Below are positions 44,219-52,063 of a stretch of 64,000 bases of DNA, one piece after another. The notes beneath the pieces were generated by a model. It searched no databases. It saw only the letters and a program-made list of their open reading frames with translations, and was not told where the DNA came from. Position 1 is the first letter of the stretch; every line of letters starts with the position of its first letter. The stretch covers positions 1 to 64,000 of the forward strand of contig NZ_JOPL01000009.1 in the NCBI RefSeq assembly GCF_002153745.1, in the 5' to 3' direction. Origin of the DNA: Acetobacter sp. DsW_063. Lineage in GTDB: Bacteria > Pseudomonadota > Alphaproteobacteria > Acetobacterales > Acetobacteraceae. Made by a program: the position numbers and the translations under genes.

Positions 44219-45553
44219 TCACTGCTGCGTGGCCAACCCTAAAGATGGCCGAGGAACATTAGCTCCTTTTTCAGCATAATTTCGCAATTTGTTGCGAAGC
44301 GCGCGGATGGAAATTCCCAGAATAGACGCTGCATGCGTTCGATTTCCATCAGTATATGTAAGTGTATCTAAGATTAAAGCTTGTTCGACATCATCAACAC
44401 TATTACCTACCCACGAATTTGTGTTTATTATCGACTTTTCGCTTTTTACTGAAGAAGAAATTTCGGCGGCGTTGAAGTCCTCGACATTGATTACATCACC
44501 TGACGATAAAAGAACCGCTCTGTGCACCGCGTTTTCTAACTCTCGAACGTTACCCTTCCAAATTCTACTTGTAAGGATTTCATTAGCTTTATCGCTAATG
44601 GTTCGCAACGACAGGCCGTTCAATTCGCAGTATTTCTTACTAAAATGCTGTGCCAGTGGAACAATGTCGAGCCGTCGTGATCGCAATGGTGGCACAGTAA
44701 GCGAAACGACGTTCAATCGAAAATACAAATCCTCACGAAATCGCCCTTGTTTTATTTCATTTTTTAGATCTCTATTAGACGTTGCTATTATCCGGACATC
44801 GAGTGGAATCGATGCATTACCACCAAGCCTATCTACTTCGCGTTCTTGTATTGCACGCAGAAGTTTTGCCTGCATCCGCACATCCATTTCACTTATTTCA
44901 TCAAGAAGCAAAGTCCCGCCATTGGCCGCTTCAAAGCGTCCGATTCGACGCGTGGCTGCGCCGCTAAAAGCCCCTTTTTCGTGTCCAAACAGCTCAGACT
45001 CAATAAGAGTTTCTGGAAGAGCTGCGCAATTGAACGCCACGAATGGCCCCTTAGATCTCTTAGATTTTTTATGAATGTATCTTGATAAAATCTCTTTGCC
45101 AGTACCGGATTCTCCACACACAAGCACAGAAGCGTCAGAGATAGCAACCTTTTGTACCAGACATAGCAACTGCGACATACCAGGATCAATACTGATCAGT
45201 TTATGTGATTCAAACGCGACATCTTGTAAAAAAGAAGCCACCAAATCTGTATCAGGAGGAAGAGGCAAGTAGTCTTCCGCCCCGTCCGATATAGCACCTG
45301 CCGCCAATTCTGCACTCGCGGGTCCACAAGCCAATACGGGGACATGAACGCGCTGACTTGCAAGCCCATTCACAAGTGAGCGGATTCCGCACTCAACCTC
45401 GCAAATAACAAGATGATGGTTCCCATCGGAACACGCCCGGTCTATCGCCTGGGAAACGGTCCCCACGTGATCTACCTGCGCGCCTCGACTGATGACAATA
45501 TTCGCAGCTTGTCCAAGTCGACTTCCGAGATACCCAACGATAAGAACACGCAT
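44219..45553 (-). CDS. flbD: Sigma-54-dependent flagellar regulator FlbD
   Basis: A 444-residue bacterial enhancer-binding protein. ATG 45553 gives MRVLIVGYLGSRLGQAA, resembling Caulobacter FlbD; a TTG two codons upstream is possible. The N-terminal receiver-like domain lacks a normal phospho-acceptor Asp (LVICEVECGIRSLV). The AAA+ domain has Walker A GESGTGKE (147-154) and the sigma-54 loop GAFSGA (194-199, Thr replaced by Ser). The C-terminal Fis-type HTH reads DGNRTHAASILGISIRALR. In Caulobacter FlbD activates late flagellar genes and represses fliF. AT-rich. It lies 9 bp after fliN. Confidence 0.93.
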   Translation of the reverse strand: MRVLIVGYLGSRLGQAANIVISRGAQVDHVGTVSQAIDRACSDGNHHLVICEVECGIRSLVNGLASQRVHVPVLACGPASAELAAGAISDGAEDYLPLPPDTDLVASFLQDVAFESHKLISIDPGMSQLLCLVQKVAISDASVLVCGESGTGKEILSRYIHKKSKRSKGPFVAFNCAALPETLIESELFGHEKGAFSGAATRRIGRFEAANGGTLLLDEISEMDVRMQAKLLRAIQEREVDRLGGNASIPLDVRIIATSNRDLKNEIKQGRFREDLYFRLNVVSLTVPPLRSRRLDIVPLAQHFSKKYCELNGLSLRTISDKANEILTSRIWKGNVRELENAVHRAVLLSSGDVINVEDFNAAEISSSVKSEKSIINTNSWVGNSVDDVEQALILDTLTYTDGNRTHAASILGISIRALRNKLRNYAEKGANVPRPSLGLATQQ

Positions 45554-45562
45554 ATTCAATTT

Positions 45563-45886
45563 TCACGTCTTTTTTTCTGATTTTATTATCTCGGTCATGG
45601 TCACACCAAGTCTGCTCTCATCAACCATAACGACTTCGCCGCGCGCGATGAGTCTATTATTTACATATATATCGATTGCCTCTCCCACTCTCCGATCCAA
45701 CTCCACAACCGCTCCTCTTCCAAGTTTCAGAAGTTGGCTTACTTGCATCGTTGACTTTCCCAGAACAGCGCTAACTGTTACCGGAATATCGTACACGGCT
45801 TCAAGATTATGCACATGAATGCCACCGGCATCCGAGGCGTCAATGCCAAGGTCAGTCAGCTCGTTTAGCATGGTCATATCATTCAT
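45563..45886 (-). CDS. fliN: Flagellar C-ring protein FliN
   Basis: A 107-residue SpoA-domain protein of the rotor switch. Signatures are LEAVYDIPVTVSAVLGKSTM, LLKLGRGAVVELDRRVGEAIDIYVN (parts: LLKLGRGAVVELDR, VGEAIDIYVNN) and RGEVVMVDESRLGVTMTEII. The length matches the short FliN form. No fliM is next to it in this window. It is placed between fliH and flbD, as in Caulobacter. Confidence 0.93.
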   Translation of the reverse strand: MNDMTMLNELTDLGIDASDAGGIHVHNLEAVYDIPVTVSAVLGKSTMQVSQLLKLGRGAVVELDRRVGEAIDIYVNNRLIARGEVVMVDESRLGVTMTEIIKSEKKT

Positions 45887-45907
45887 TTATTACACCTATT
45901 TTTGACA

Positions 45908-46582
45908 TTATTTTTCGGCCTCATCCGCAATATACATTAGTATATCTTTCGAAATAGACTCAAGGTTTCTGGTTAGGCATCCGTCCGGCCATGTTATTTC
46001 GATATCAGATCGACCCAGAATGGCGGACTTTTCAACAATGATCCACGGAAATTGAAAAATTTTTAACGTTTCATCCCGTTCCATAATTTCGTCGAATGTC
46101 AGTGAATTAATATTCACGGTAACTTTGAAACTATTTTCCAATAAAGGTAATACCTTACGACAAATCCCAGCCACCACATCTGCAGCGACAACTTCCTCAG
46201 CGACAGGATACGTTGCAAAAAATGAATCGAATAGAGATCTCGAAATAGACTCGGAGTACATTTGCATTTGACTTAGGAAAAATTTGTTTGATTTGTAAAT
46301 TTTTTCGTTTATTTTTCTTACAATACAATTTATTTCTTCTTCTTGATTTTTTGATATTTCTTCAAGAATTTTCGCATTCGCCATCTTTACAGCAACAGAA
46401 ACAGTCTTATCTAAGTACTCTTGAGAATAAGCCAATTCCACGTGGTGATCGACGGGAACATTTCCCGTTGTTTCTTCCTCTATTTCATTTTCCAAGACGT
46501 TTTCCTCCGAGGAAACCTCTGAAAAATCTTCTCCATAAGTAAATTTATTAAACAACGTCCTTTCACTGTACTCTGTCCGCAT
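45908..46582 (-). CDS. fliH: Flagellar assembly protein FliH-like
   Basis: A 224-residue acidic, coiled-coil-rich protein in the fliH position of the operon. ATG 46582 overlaps the fliG stop (TGATG). The first 60 residues are acidic (NEIEEETTGN), then a helical stretch with KANA/EEISKNQEEEINCIVRK-type charges is followed by a compact C-terminal part with LTFDEIMERDETLKIF and DIEITWPDGCLTRNLES, which fits the FliH/HrpE C-terminal domain that binds the FliI ATPase. Similarity is weak by eye and the assignment rests largely on position. It is the most AT-rich gene of the operon. FliI is not in the window. Confidence 0.7.
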   Translation of the reverse strand: MRTEYSERTLFNKFTYGEDFSEVSSEENVLENEIEEETTGNVPVDHHVELAYSQEYLDKTVSVAVKMANAKILEEISKNQEEEINCIVRKINEKIYKSNKFFLSQMQMYSESISRSLFDSFFATYPVAEEVVAADVVAGICRKVLPLLENSFKVTVNINSLTFDEIMERDETLKIFQFPWIIVEKSAILGRSDIEITWPDGCLTRNLESISKDILMYIADEAEK

Positions 46583-47589
46583 CACAGAATCACTTCATTA
46601 TTGCCTGACGTGGGCGTTATATCTATCTCTCCTTGATTGGCCAATATTTTGACCGTTGCGACTATTTCTGCTTGAGCAGCATCGACATCTTTCACTCTCA
46701 CAGGGCCGAGTGATTGAATTTCGTCTTGCAAAATTTTTCCCGCTCGTCCGGTCATCGCCGACAAGAATAATTTTCGTATATCTTCTGATGCGCCTTTCAA
46801 TGCTAAGGGCAGACGCTCTCGATCCGCATCTCTCATGACTCTCATGATGGACTCCGGCGAAAGTCTCTTCATATCCTCGAATGTGAACATGAGAGCCTTG
46901 ATACGCTCTGCATCTTCGAGATTTCGCCGTTCCAAGGCATTCATAAACTGGCCTTCGATTTTTCTTTCGAAACTGTTGAATATTTCAGCAAGAAGTTCGT
47001 GGCTATCTCTTTTTGTCGATCGCGCCAAATTCGCAATAAATTCAGAACGTAGCGTGGCCTCCACACTGTCGATCACGTCACGTTGTACGTTTTCCATACG
47101 CAACATACGAAGCATTACATCGACTGCGAATTCTTCCGGTATAAGCGATAGCACTCTGGCTGTATGAGCGGGATTCAAACGACCAAGAATTACAGCAACG
47201 GTCTGTGGATATTCGTTTCTCAGGTAGTTCGCCAAAACATTTTCGGGAACATTGGCCAACTTGTCCCACATCGTTCTGCCTGCGGGGCCACGTATCTCTT
47301 CCATAATCTGGCTGGCCCGGTCATCCGACAAGGCCTTGCGCAGAATTTTTTCCGTAGTCTCATAAGTCCCGACGATCATGTCGGTTGAGGAAATTGATTT
47401 CGTAAATTCTTTGCATACAGACTCAACAGTTTCAGCTGGAACTGGACCTATTGTCGCCATTGCCGACGAAATTTCCCTGATCTCACTTTCATGCATTAGA
47501 GCAATTAGTTGCGCAGCGCCTTGATCGCCCAGCGCCAACATGAGTATCGCGGCTTTTTGGGGGCCTGTTGCCTCTAATGTGCCAAGCAT
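46582..47589 (-). CDS. fliG: Flagellar motor switch protein FliG
   Basis: A 335-residue rotor protein joining the MS ring to the C ring and contacting the stator. ATG 47589 lies 4 nt after the fliF stop and is preferred over TTG 47604. The N-terminal domain reads TGPQKAAILMLALGDQGAAQLI, the middle carries ERRNLEDAERIKALMFTFED (MFxFEDL hinge), and the C-terminal torque helix reads RAGKILQDEIQSLGPVRVKDVDAAQ (parts: RAGKILQDEIQSLGP, VRVKDVDAAQAEIV) with the charged residues. The base composition changes here from GC-rich fliF towards AT-rich. Confidence 0.95.
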   Translation of the reverse strand: MLGTLEATGPQKAAILMLALGDQGAAQLIALMHESEIREISSAMATIGPVPAETVESVCKEFTKSISSTDMIVGTYETTEKILRKALSDDRASQIMEEIRGPAGRTMWDKLANVPENVLANYLRNEYPQTVAVILGRLNPAHTARVLSLIPEEFAVDVMLRMLRMENVQRDVIDSVEATLRSEFIANLARSTKRDSHELLAEIFNSFERKIEGQFMNALERRNLEDAERIKALMFTFEDMKRLSPESIMRVMRDADRERLPLALKGASEDIRKLFLSAMTGRAGKILQDEIQSLGPVRVKDVDAAQAEIVATVKILANQGEIDITPTSGNNEVIL

Positions 47590-47593
47590 AAGA

Positions 47594-49258
47594 CTAACCT
47601 TCAAGCTGAGGCGTAAGCCACGTGCGCATGATATTCAAACTTTCTTCGGGATTCGATATCGCCAGATCGCGCACTCTCTTGATTGCTGACGCCTTGAGAC
47701 GACCATCTATTCCGGCCAGACTGACGAACTCTGCGGCGCCTTCATCTGGCCCCGTCAACGCAAGTTGCGTGACCGGTTCGTAGGCGAGCGCTCGAGAATC
47801 TTGAGGAACCGAGTTGACCAGGGCGGAGCCGCTTACGTCCTGCCCATTCTGCGCTCTTTCAACACTCGCTTCCACAGTCGCGGCGGCAATACTCTTGCGC
47901 AGTAGTGGTCGCGCGAAAAATACCAACGCCAGAAAGACCAGAAGCCCAGGAAGAACTGACTGCACCATGTGCATGACGTCGCCTCTGTCGAGCGACGTGC
48001 CCAGCCACCCGCGAATTTCAACCGGCGGGGGCGCTTCTTCACCAAACTTCATTGAGACGACGTTGACGACATCTCCACGCTTCTCGTCGTAACCGATCGC
48101 CGACTTGGCGAGCGTGGTCACGCGGTCAATAGTCGCTGCGTCCAGGGGCATCCAGATCGGCTTGCCATCTGCGCCAGGTCGAGTGACCCCATCGACTATC
48201 ACGGCCAGACTGATGCGTTGCAACCGCGGCTGCGTCTGCACCAGCGTCTTCACCCGTTTACCTATTTCGTAATTGTTAGTCTCTTCTCTACGGTCGTTCT
48301 GACTGCCACTTTTAGCCTGACCCGCATTCGCGTTTGGAAGATTATTGGAAACCGTAACGTTTGGCTGAGCCTCCGTATTAACGCTCTTGTCGGTCGTTGT
48401 CTGTTGGGAACGCAACACTTGCTGATCAGGATCATAACTCTCCTGAGTGTCACGCACTTCGTCGAGGTTCATCGTTACCGAAGCTTCCGCGCGGACATGG
48501 GACGCCCCTAACGCAGGAGCCAACATTGTCTCAACCGTCTGCGCGAGGTGCGTCTCCATCGCCCGCCGCTGCTCTTCGACGGTCTGAATTTCTCCTCGCG
48601 CACCCGATTTGTCGCCCGCCTTGGCAAGAACATTGCCACGATTATCCACGACCGAAATGTTGTCTGGGCTCAAGTCTGGCACGGCAGCGGCAACGAGGTT
48701 AAGCACCGCCTGCACACCTTCCGCATCCAGCCTAACGCCTCCCATTGTCAGGAGAACGCTCGCCTGTGCGGCCTGTCGTTCGGTCGAAAACAGCTCTCGA
48801 TGAGGGAGCACCAGATGCACGCGAACGCCGCGAACCCCACGGATTAGCCGTATCGAGCGCTCCAACTCACCTTCCAGCGCTCTGGTTTCCTGAATGTTCT
48901 GCTCGAACTGCGTCGTCGTCATCGAGTTTGCGTGGTCGAATATCTCGTAGCCGACAGAGCCGCCAGACGGCAGACCGTCACGCGCCAGAAGCAGACGCGC
49001 CGCCGCGATTTGATCACGCGGAACCTGTATACTGTCCCCTTGAGGCGAAACGACGTGCTGGATATGCGCCTTGTCGAGATCTTCGGCCATTTGAGCCGCT
49101 TCATGGAGATCAAGATCGCGATACAGCAATGACAACGGTTCCTGAGAACCGCGGAGCGCCAAAGCGCCCAGAAGCCCTAACAACCCGACGGCGACGACAC
49201 CCAGCGTAATCAGACGCGGAACACCGAGCGACCTAAGGCTGGCAAGAATATCTTTCAC
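47594..49258 (-). CDS. fliF: Flagellar MS-ring protein FliF
   Basis: A 554-residue inner-membrane ring protein and the first structural unit of the basal body. The start is GTG 49258 with GGAAAG upstream. A transmembrane helix at residues 16-35 is followed by YscJ-type ring modules (SLLYRDLDLHEAAQMAEDL, RVHLVLPHRELF), a proline- and charge-rich loop, then a second transmembrane helix near 430 (SVLPGLLVFLALVFFARP) and a FliG-binding tail ending NIMRTWLTPQLEG. It is the promoter-proximal gene of the operon and is GC-rich like the rest of the genome. A perfect palindrome overlaps its ribosome-binding site. Confidence 0.95.
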   Translation of the reverse strand: MKDILASLRSLGVPRLITLGVVAVGLLGLLGALALRGSQEPLSLLYRDLDLHEAAQMAEDLDKAHIQHVVSPQGDSIQVPRDQIAAARLLLARDGLPSGGSVGYEIFDHANSMTTTQFEQNIQETRALEGELERSIRLIRGVRGVRVHLVLPHRELFSTERQAAQASVLLTMGGVRLDAEGVQAVLNLVAAAVPDLSPDNISVVDNRGNVLAKAGDKSGARGEIQTVEEQRRAMETHLAQTVETMLAPALGASHVRAEASVTMNLDEVRDTQESYDPDQQVLRSQQTTTDKSVNTEAQPNVTVSNNLPNANAGQAKSGSQNDRREETNNYEIGKRVKTLVQTQPRLQRISLAVIVDGVTRPGADGKPIWMPLDAATIDRVTTLAKSAIGYDEKRGDVVNVVSMKFGEEAPPPVEIRGWLGTSLDRGDVMHMVQSVLPGLLVFLALVFFARPLLRKSIAAATVEASVERAQNGQDVSGSALVNSVPQDSRALAYEPVTQLALTGPDEGAAEFVSLAGIDGRLKASAIKRVRDLAISNPEESLNIMRTWLTPQLEG

Positions 49259-49260
49259 GT

Positions 49261-49284
49261 AAGGCTTTCCGATCGGAAAGCCTT
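49261..49284 (-). promoter_or_regulatory. Perfect 24-bp palindrome overlapping the fliF ribosome-binding site
   Basis: AAGGCTTTCC and GGAAAGCCTT flank GATC, giving a 10-bp stem in RNA whose strand contains the GGAAAG ribosome-binding sequence. It begins two bases before the fliF GTG. It could hide the start site from ribosomes or bind a protein dimer. Confidence 0.6.
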
Positions 49285-49409
49285 TAAGTGGTTCGACCCG
49301 CTGGGCTGTAATAACGTAAAGGAAATGTGGCGCACGATCGTCCGTCTCGGCAAAGCGTGATTTGACTGGACGATTGTGCTTGCCGGGCCTTACCCGACGG
49401 TTAACGCCT

Positions 49410-49424
49410 CGGCATTTTGTGCCG
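49410..49424 (-). promoter_or_regulatory. CGGCA-TTTTG-TGCCG dyad, candidate FlbD (ftr-like) site
   Basis: This perfect 5-5-5 inverted repeat lies about 150 bp upstream of fliF; a second TGCCGGG is at 49381-49387. FlbD sites (ftr) of Caulobacter contain similar CGGCA/TGCCG half-sites near fliF. The identity is inferred. Confidence 0.35.
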
Positions 49425-49543
49425 GGTAGGTCGTATTCGAGCGGGCTTGCGACGCAATGCCTGACAGAACATCAGTTGCAATCCGCGTCCGCAGAAATAC
49501 GACGCCCCTCCACCCAGGAAGGGCTAACTCTGTGTATCGGCGG

Positions 49544-49936
49544 TCAGACGTGAAAGCTCTGTCCGCAGCCGCATCGGCCCTTCTCATTGGGATTGGCGAA
49601 CACGAAGCCCGACTCCATTTCCCCGCTGTGGTAATCCATCTCGGACCCGATCAGGAATAGCGTAGCCTTGCGGTCCACGAGGACTGTAACGCCTTTGTCC
49701 AGTATCCGCTCGTCCCCGCTCTCCCCCTCCTCGGGCACGAACGTCATGTCATACGCTTTGCCCGAACAACCCTTCGTCGTCACTGAGATACGCAGCAACT
49801 GTCCCGCATGTGCGCTGGCGTAAAGAGTTCTCAGACGCTCCGCCGCGGCGTCTGAAACCGTCATTAATGGCGGCAACGCGCGCCGGGCGGTTTGTTTCGC
49901 TTCTGGAGCCACTACGGAGTTCTGTTCGGCGCTCAT
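49544..49936 (-). CDS. sufA: A-type Fe-S cluster carrier SufA/HesB-like
   Basis: A 130-residue HesB/IscA-family protein that carries Fe-S clusters to target enzymes. ATG 49936 follows GGGAG by 7 nt; an open frame continues upstream across the sufT end. The conserved cysteines are in TTKGCSGKAYD and GRCGCGQSF (three Cys of the CX~65CXC pattern). It is the last gene of the SUF operon. A gap of 285 bp without recognised genes separates it from fliF. Confidence 0.93.
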   Translation of the reverse strand: MSAEQNSVVAPEAKQTARRALPPLMTVSDAAAERLRTLYASAHAGQLLRISVTTKGCSGKAYDMTFVPEEGESGDERILDKGVTVLVDRKATLFLIGSEMDYHSGEMESGFVFANPNEKGRCGCGQSFHV

Positions 49937-49950
49937 GTCCATACTCCCGG

Positions 49951-50385
49951 TCAAAACATGTTCAGCATCAGACGGGCCTCGTCGCTCATGCGCGACATAT
50001 CCCACGGCGGATCCCACACGACTTCAACATCCGCCGACGCTACGCCCTGCACTTTCTCGACGGCGTCCTTCACCTGCAACGGAAGTTCCTGAGCGCTCGG
50101 GCAGTTCGGTGCGGTCAGGGTCATCTCCACCTTCACCTTACCATCATCGTGCAGATCGATGGCGTAGATCAGCCCCAGTTCATAGATATTCACCGGGATT
50201 TCCGGATCATGCACGGTCGCAATCGCCTCGATCACCGCATCTTCCGACGGCGCGCCCGAACTTTCTGGCGCCGGCGCTTCGCCATCCGGCGTCCAATGCC
50301 TCAGTTGCGACGAGTTCTCCACCTCAGGGCGCTCCTCGGGCTTCGTGGCGTCCAGGGCCGCAGGTGTCTGGTCCAGATCAGTCAT
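49951..50385 (-). CDS. sufT: SufT-like DUF59 protein
   Basis: A 144-residue DUF59/MIP18-family protein. ATG 50385 overlaps the sufU end by 8 bp. The core DAVIEAIATVHDPEIPVNIYELGLIYAI (parts: IEAIATVHDPEIPVN, IYELGLIYAIDL), MTLTAPNCPSAQELP with its conserved Cys, and VVWDPPWDMSRMSDEARLML are typical of SufT/PaaD-like proteins. SufT is known to support maturation of lipoate synthase and aconitase under high demand, so lipA in this window may be one client. The first 50 residues are a low-complexity extension. Confidence 0.92.
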   Translation of the reverse strand: MTDLDQTPAALDATKPEERPEVENSSQLRHWTPDGEAPAPESSGAPSEDAVIEAIATVHDPEIPVNIYELGLIYAIDLHDDGKVKVEMTLTAPNCPSAQELPLQVKDAVEKVQGVASADVEVVWDPPWDMSRMSDEARLMLNMF

Positions 50386-50803
50386 GACCGAGCGCCTCCT
50401 CCAGCGCAGTCCAAGGCAACGTCGCACATCGCAGGCGCGACCGATGAGTCTTCAGTGGCAAAAACGCAGCCATGGATTCTGGCAGGTCGTTCAGTTCAAC
50501 AGCAGAACCATTACCGAGCATGTGGTGAAACCTCCCGGCCATATCAAGGGCCTCTGATAGCGTGCGTCCCTCTATCGACCCCGCCATCAGGTCCGCCGAA
50601 GCAGCGCAGATCGCGCAACCCTTCGTGACATGTCGAGCGGCGGCGATGCGACCGCCATCCACACGCACGCCCAGAGCGACCCTGTCACCGCAGAGCGGAT
50701 TGTTTCCTGCCGCCTGAGCCGTCGCGTCAGCGAGTTCTCCCGCATGATGCGGTTCACGCGCCCGACGAACGATCAGTGAGTCGTACAGAGAATCTCCGTC
50801 CAC
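50378..50803 (-). CDS. sufU: SufU/IscU-like sulfur-transfer scaffold
   Basis: A 141-residue member of the IscU/SufU (NifU N-terminal) family. Metal or cluster cysteines are in NPLCGD, TKGCAICAASADL and LRCATLPW. The extra segment between the second and third Cys typical of SufU is visible. SufU accepts sulfur from SufS by zinc-ligand exchange in Gram-positive bacteria; the SufBCD complex here is the true scaffold. It begins 9 bp after sufS. Confidence 0.92.
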   Translation of the reverse strand: MDGDSLYDSLIVRRAREPHHAGELADATAQAAGNNPLCGDRVALGVRVDGGRIAAARHVTKGCAICAASADLMAGSIEGRTLSEALDMAGRFHHMLGNGSAVELNDLPESMAAFLPLKTHRSRLRCATLPWTALEEALGHD

Positions 50804-50812
50804 GGCCCGCCC

Positions 50813-52063
50813 TTAGACGAAAAAGCTGCGGACACGCGTAAGCGTCTCCGCCAGTACGGTTATCTCCGCCTCAGTCGTATACACTCCGAAACTGGCGCGG
50901 GCCGTGGCATTCAGGCCGAGACGCCGCATCAGCGGCTCCGCGCAATGATGTCCCGCTCGCACAGCAATGCCGTTCCGATCAAGCAGGGTCGCAATATCGT
51001 GCGGATGGACGTCTTCCATCGTAAACGACACCACACCCCCACGATCCGCCGGACGGCCAACGATCTTGAGGCCAGGAACCTCCGGCAGCACCCGCAAGGC
51101 GTGCGCCGTCAGCGCCGTCTCATGCGCAGATATGGCGTCGAAACCCACGCCCTCGACCCAGTCGATCGCAGCGCCCAACCCGACAGCTTCGACGATTGCG
51201 GGCGTGCCAGCCTCAAACTTCGCCGGCGGAGGCGCCCAGGTTGAATGCTCAAAAGTGACTGTCGAAATCATGTCGCCGCCACCCATGAACGGCGGCATTT
51301 CCTCCAGCAACTCCCTGCGCGCCCAGAGCGCGCCGATCCCGCTCGGGCCGTACAGTTTATGCCCGGTGAACACATAGAAATCTGCGTCGAGCGCACGAAC
51401 GTTGACGCGACGGTGCACCACGGCCTGACTGCCGTCGAACAGGATTTTCGCGCCAGCCGCATGCGCCATGTCCGCCAGACGTCGCGCAGGCGTTACAGTA
51501 CCGAGCACATTCGACATGTGCGTTATCGCCACGAGAGCGACCTTCCCGTCGGACAGTAAGTCACCGTATGCCTCAATATCGAGATCACCGTCATCGGTGA
51601 CAGGCGCAACGCGCAGTTCCACGCCCAAACGATCACGCAGTAGCTGCCACGGGACGATGTTCGAATGATGCTCCATCTCGGAGATCAGAACGACCTGTCC
51701 GGGCTTCAACAGAGAGCCGTACGAATAGGCGACCAGATTGATCGCCTCCGTGCTGTTGCGTGTGAAGACGATCTCCTCGCGCGCATTAGCGCCGAGCAGC
51801 GTCGCCACCCGACTGCGTGCGATCTCGTACGCTTCAGTGGCGCGCTCGCTCATCCAGTGCAGACCGCGATGGATGTTGGCGTATTGCGTCCGCATCATCG
51901 TCGACATCGCGTCGATGACGGCGTCAGGTTTCTGCGCTGAAGCCGCGCTATCGAGAAACACCAGCGGCTTTCCATGCACAGTTTCCGAAAGGATCGGAAA
52001 CTGGGCGCGCAGATGGGAAAGATCCGCCGTGTTCTTCGTGTCGAGCGTCGTATCTCCCATCAT
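50813..52063 (-). CDS. sufS: SUF-type cysteine desulfurase
   Basis: A 416-residue PLP enzyme that takes sulfur from cysteine as persulfide. The PLP lysine is in FTGHKLYGPSGIG and the persulfide Cys in RAGHHCAEPLM. The N-terminal LRAQFPILSETVHGKPLVFLDSAASAQKP (parts: FPILSETVHGKP, VFLDSAASAQKP) marks group II SufS. The start overlaps the sufD stop (ATGA). Confidence 0.96.
   Translation of the reverse strand: MMGDTTLDTKNTADLSHLRAQFPILSETVHGKPLVFLDSAASAQKPDAVIDAMSTMMRTQYANIHRGLHWMSERATEAYEIARSRVATLLGANAREEIVFTRNSTEAINLVAYSYGSLLKPGQVVLISEMEHHSNIVPWQLLRDRLGVELRVAPVTDDGDLDIEAYGDLLSDGKVALVAITHMSNVLGTVTPARRLADMAHAAGAKILFDGSQAVVHRRVNVRALDADFYVFTGHKLYGPSGIGALWARRELLEEMPPFMGGGDMISTVTFEHSTWAPPPAKFEAGTPAIVEAVGLGAAIDWVEGVGFDAISAHETALTAHALRVLPEVPGLKIVGRPADRGGVVSFTMEDVHPHDIATLLDRNGIAVRAGHHCAEPLMRRLGLNATARASFGVYTTEAEITVLAETLTRVRSFFV

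Noticed and set aside
49408-49426. Sigma-54 promoter in front of fliF
   Set aside because: The GC/GG-like elements are two bases too close for a -12/-24 promoter; the symmetry fits a protein-binding dyad better.
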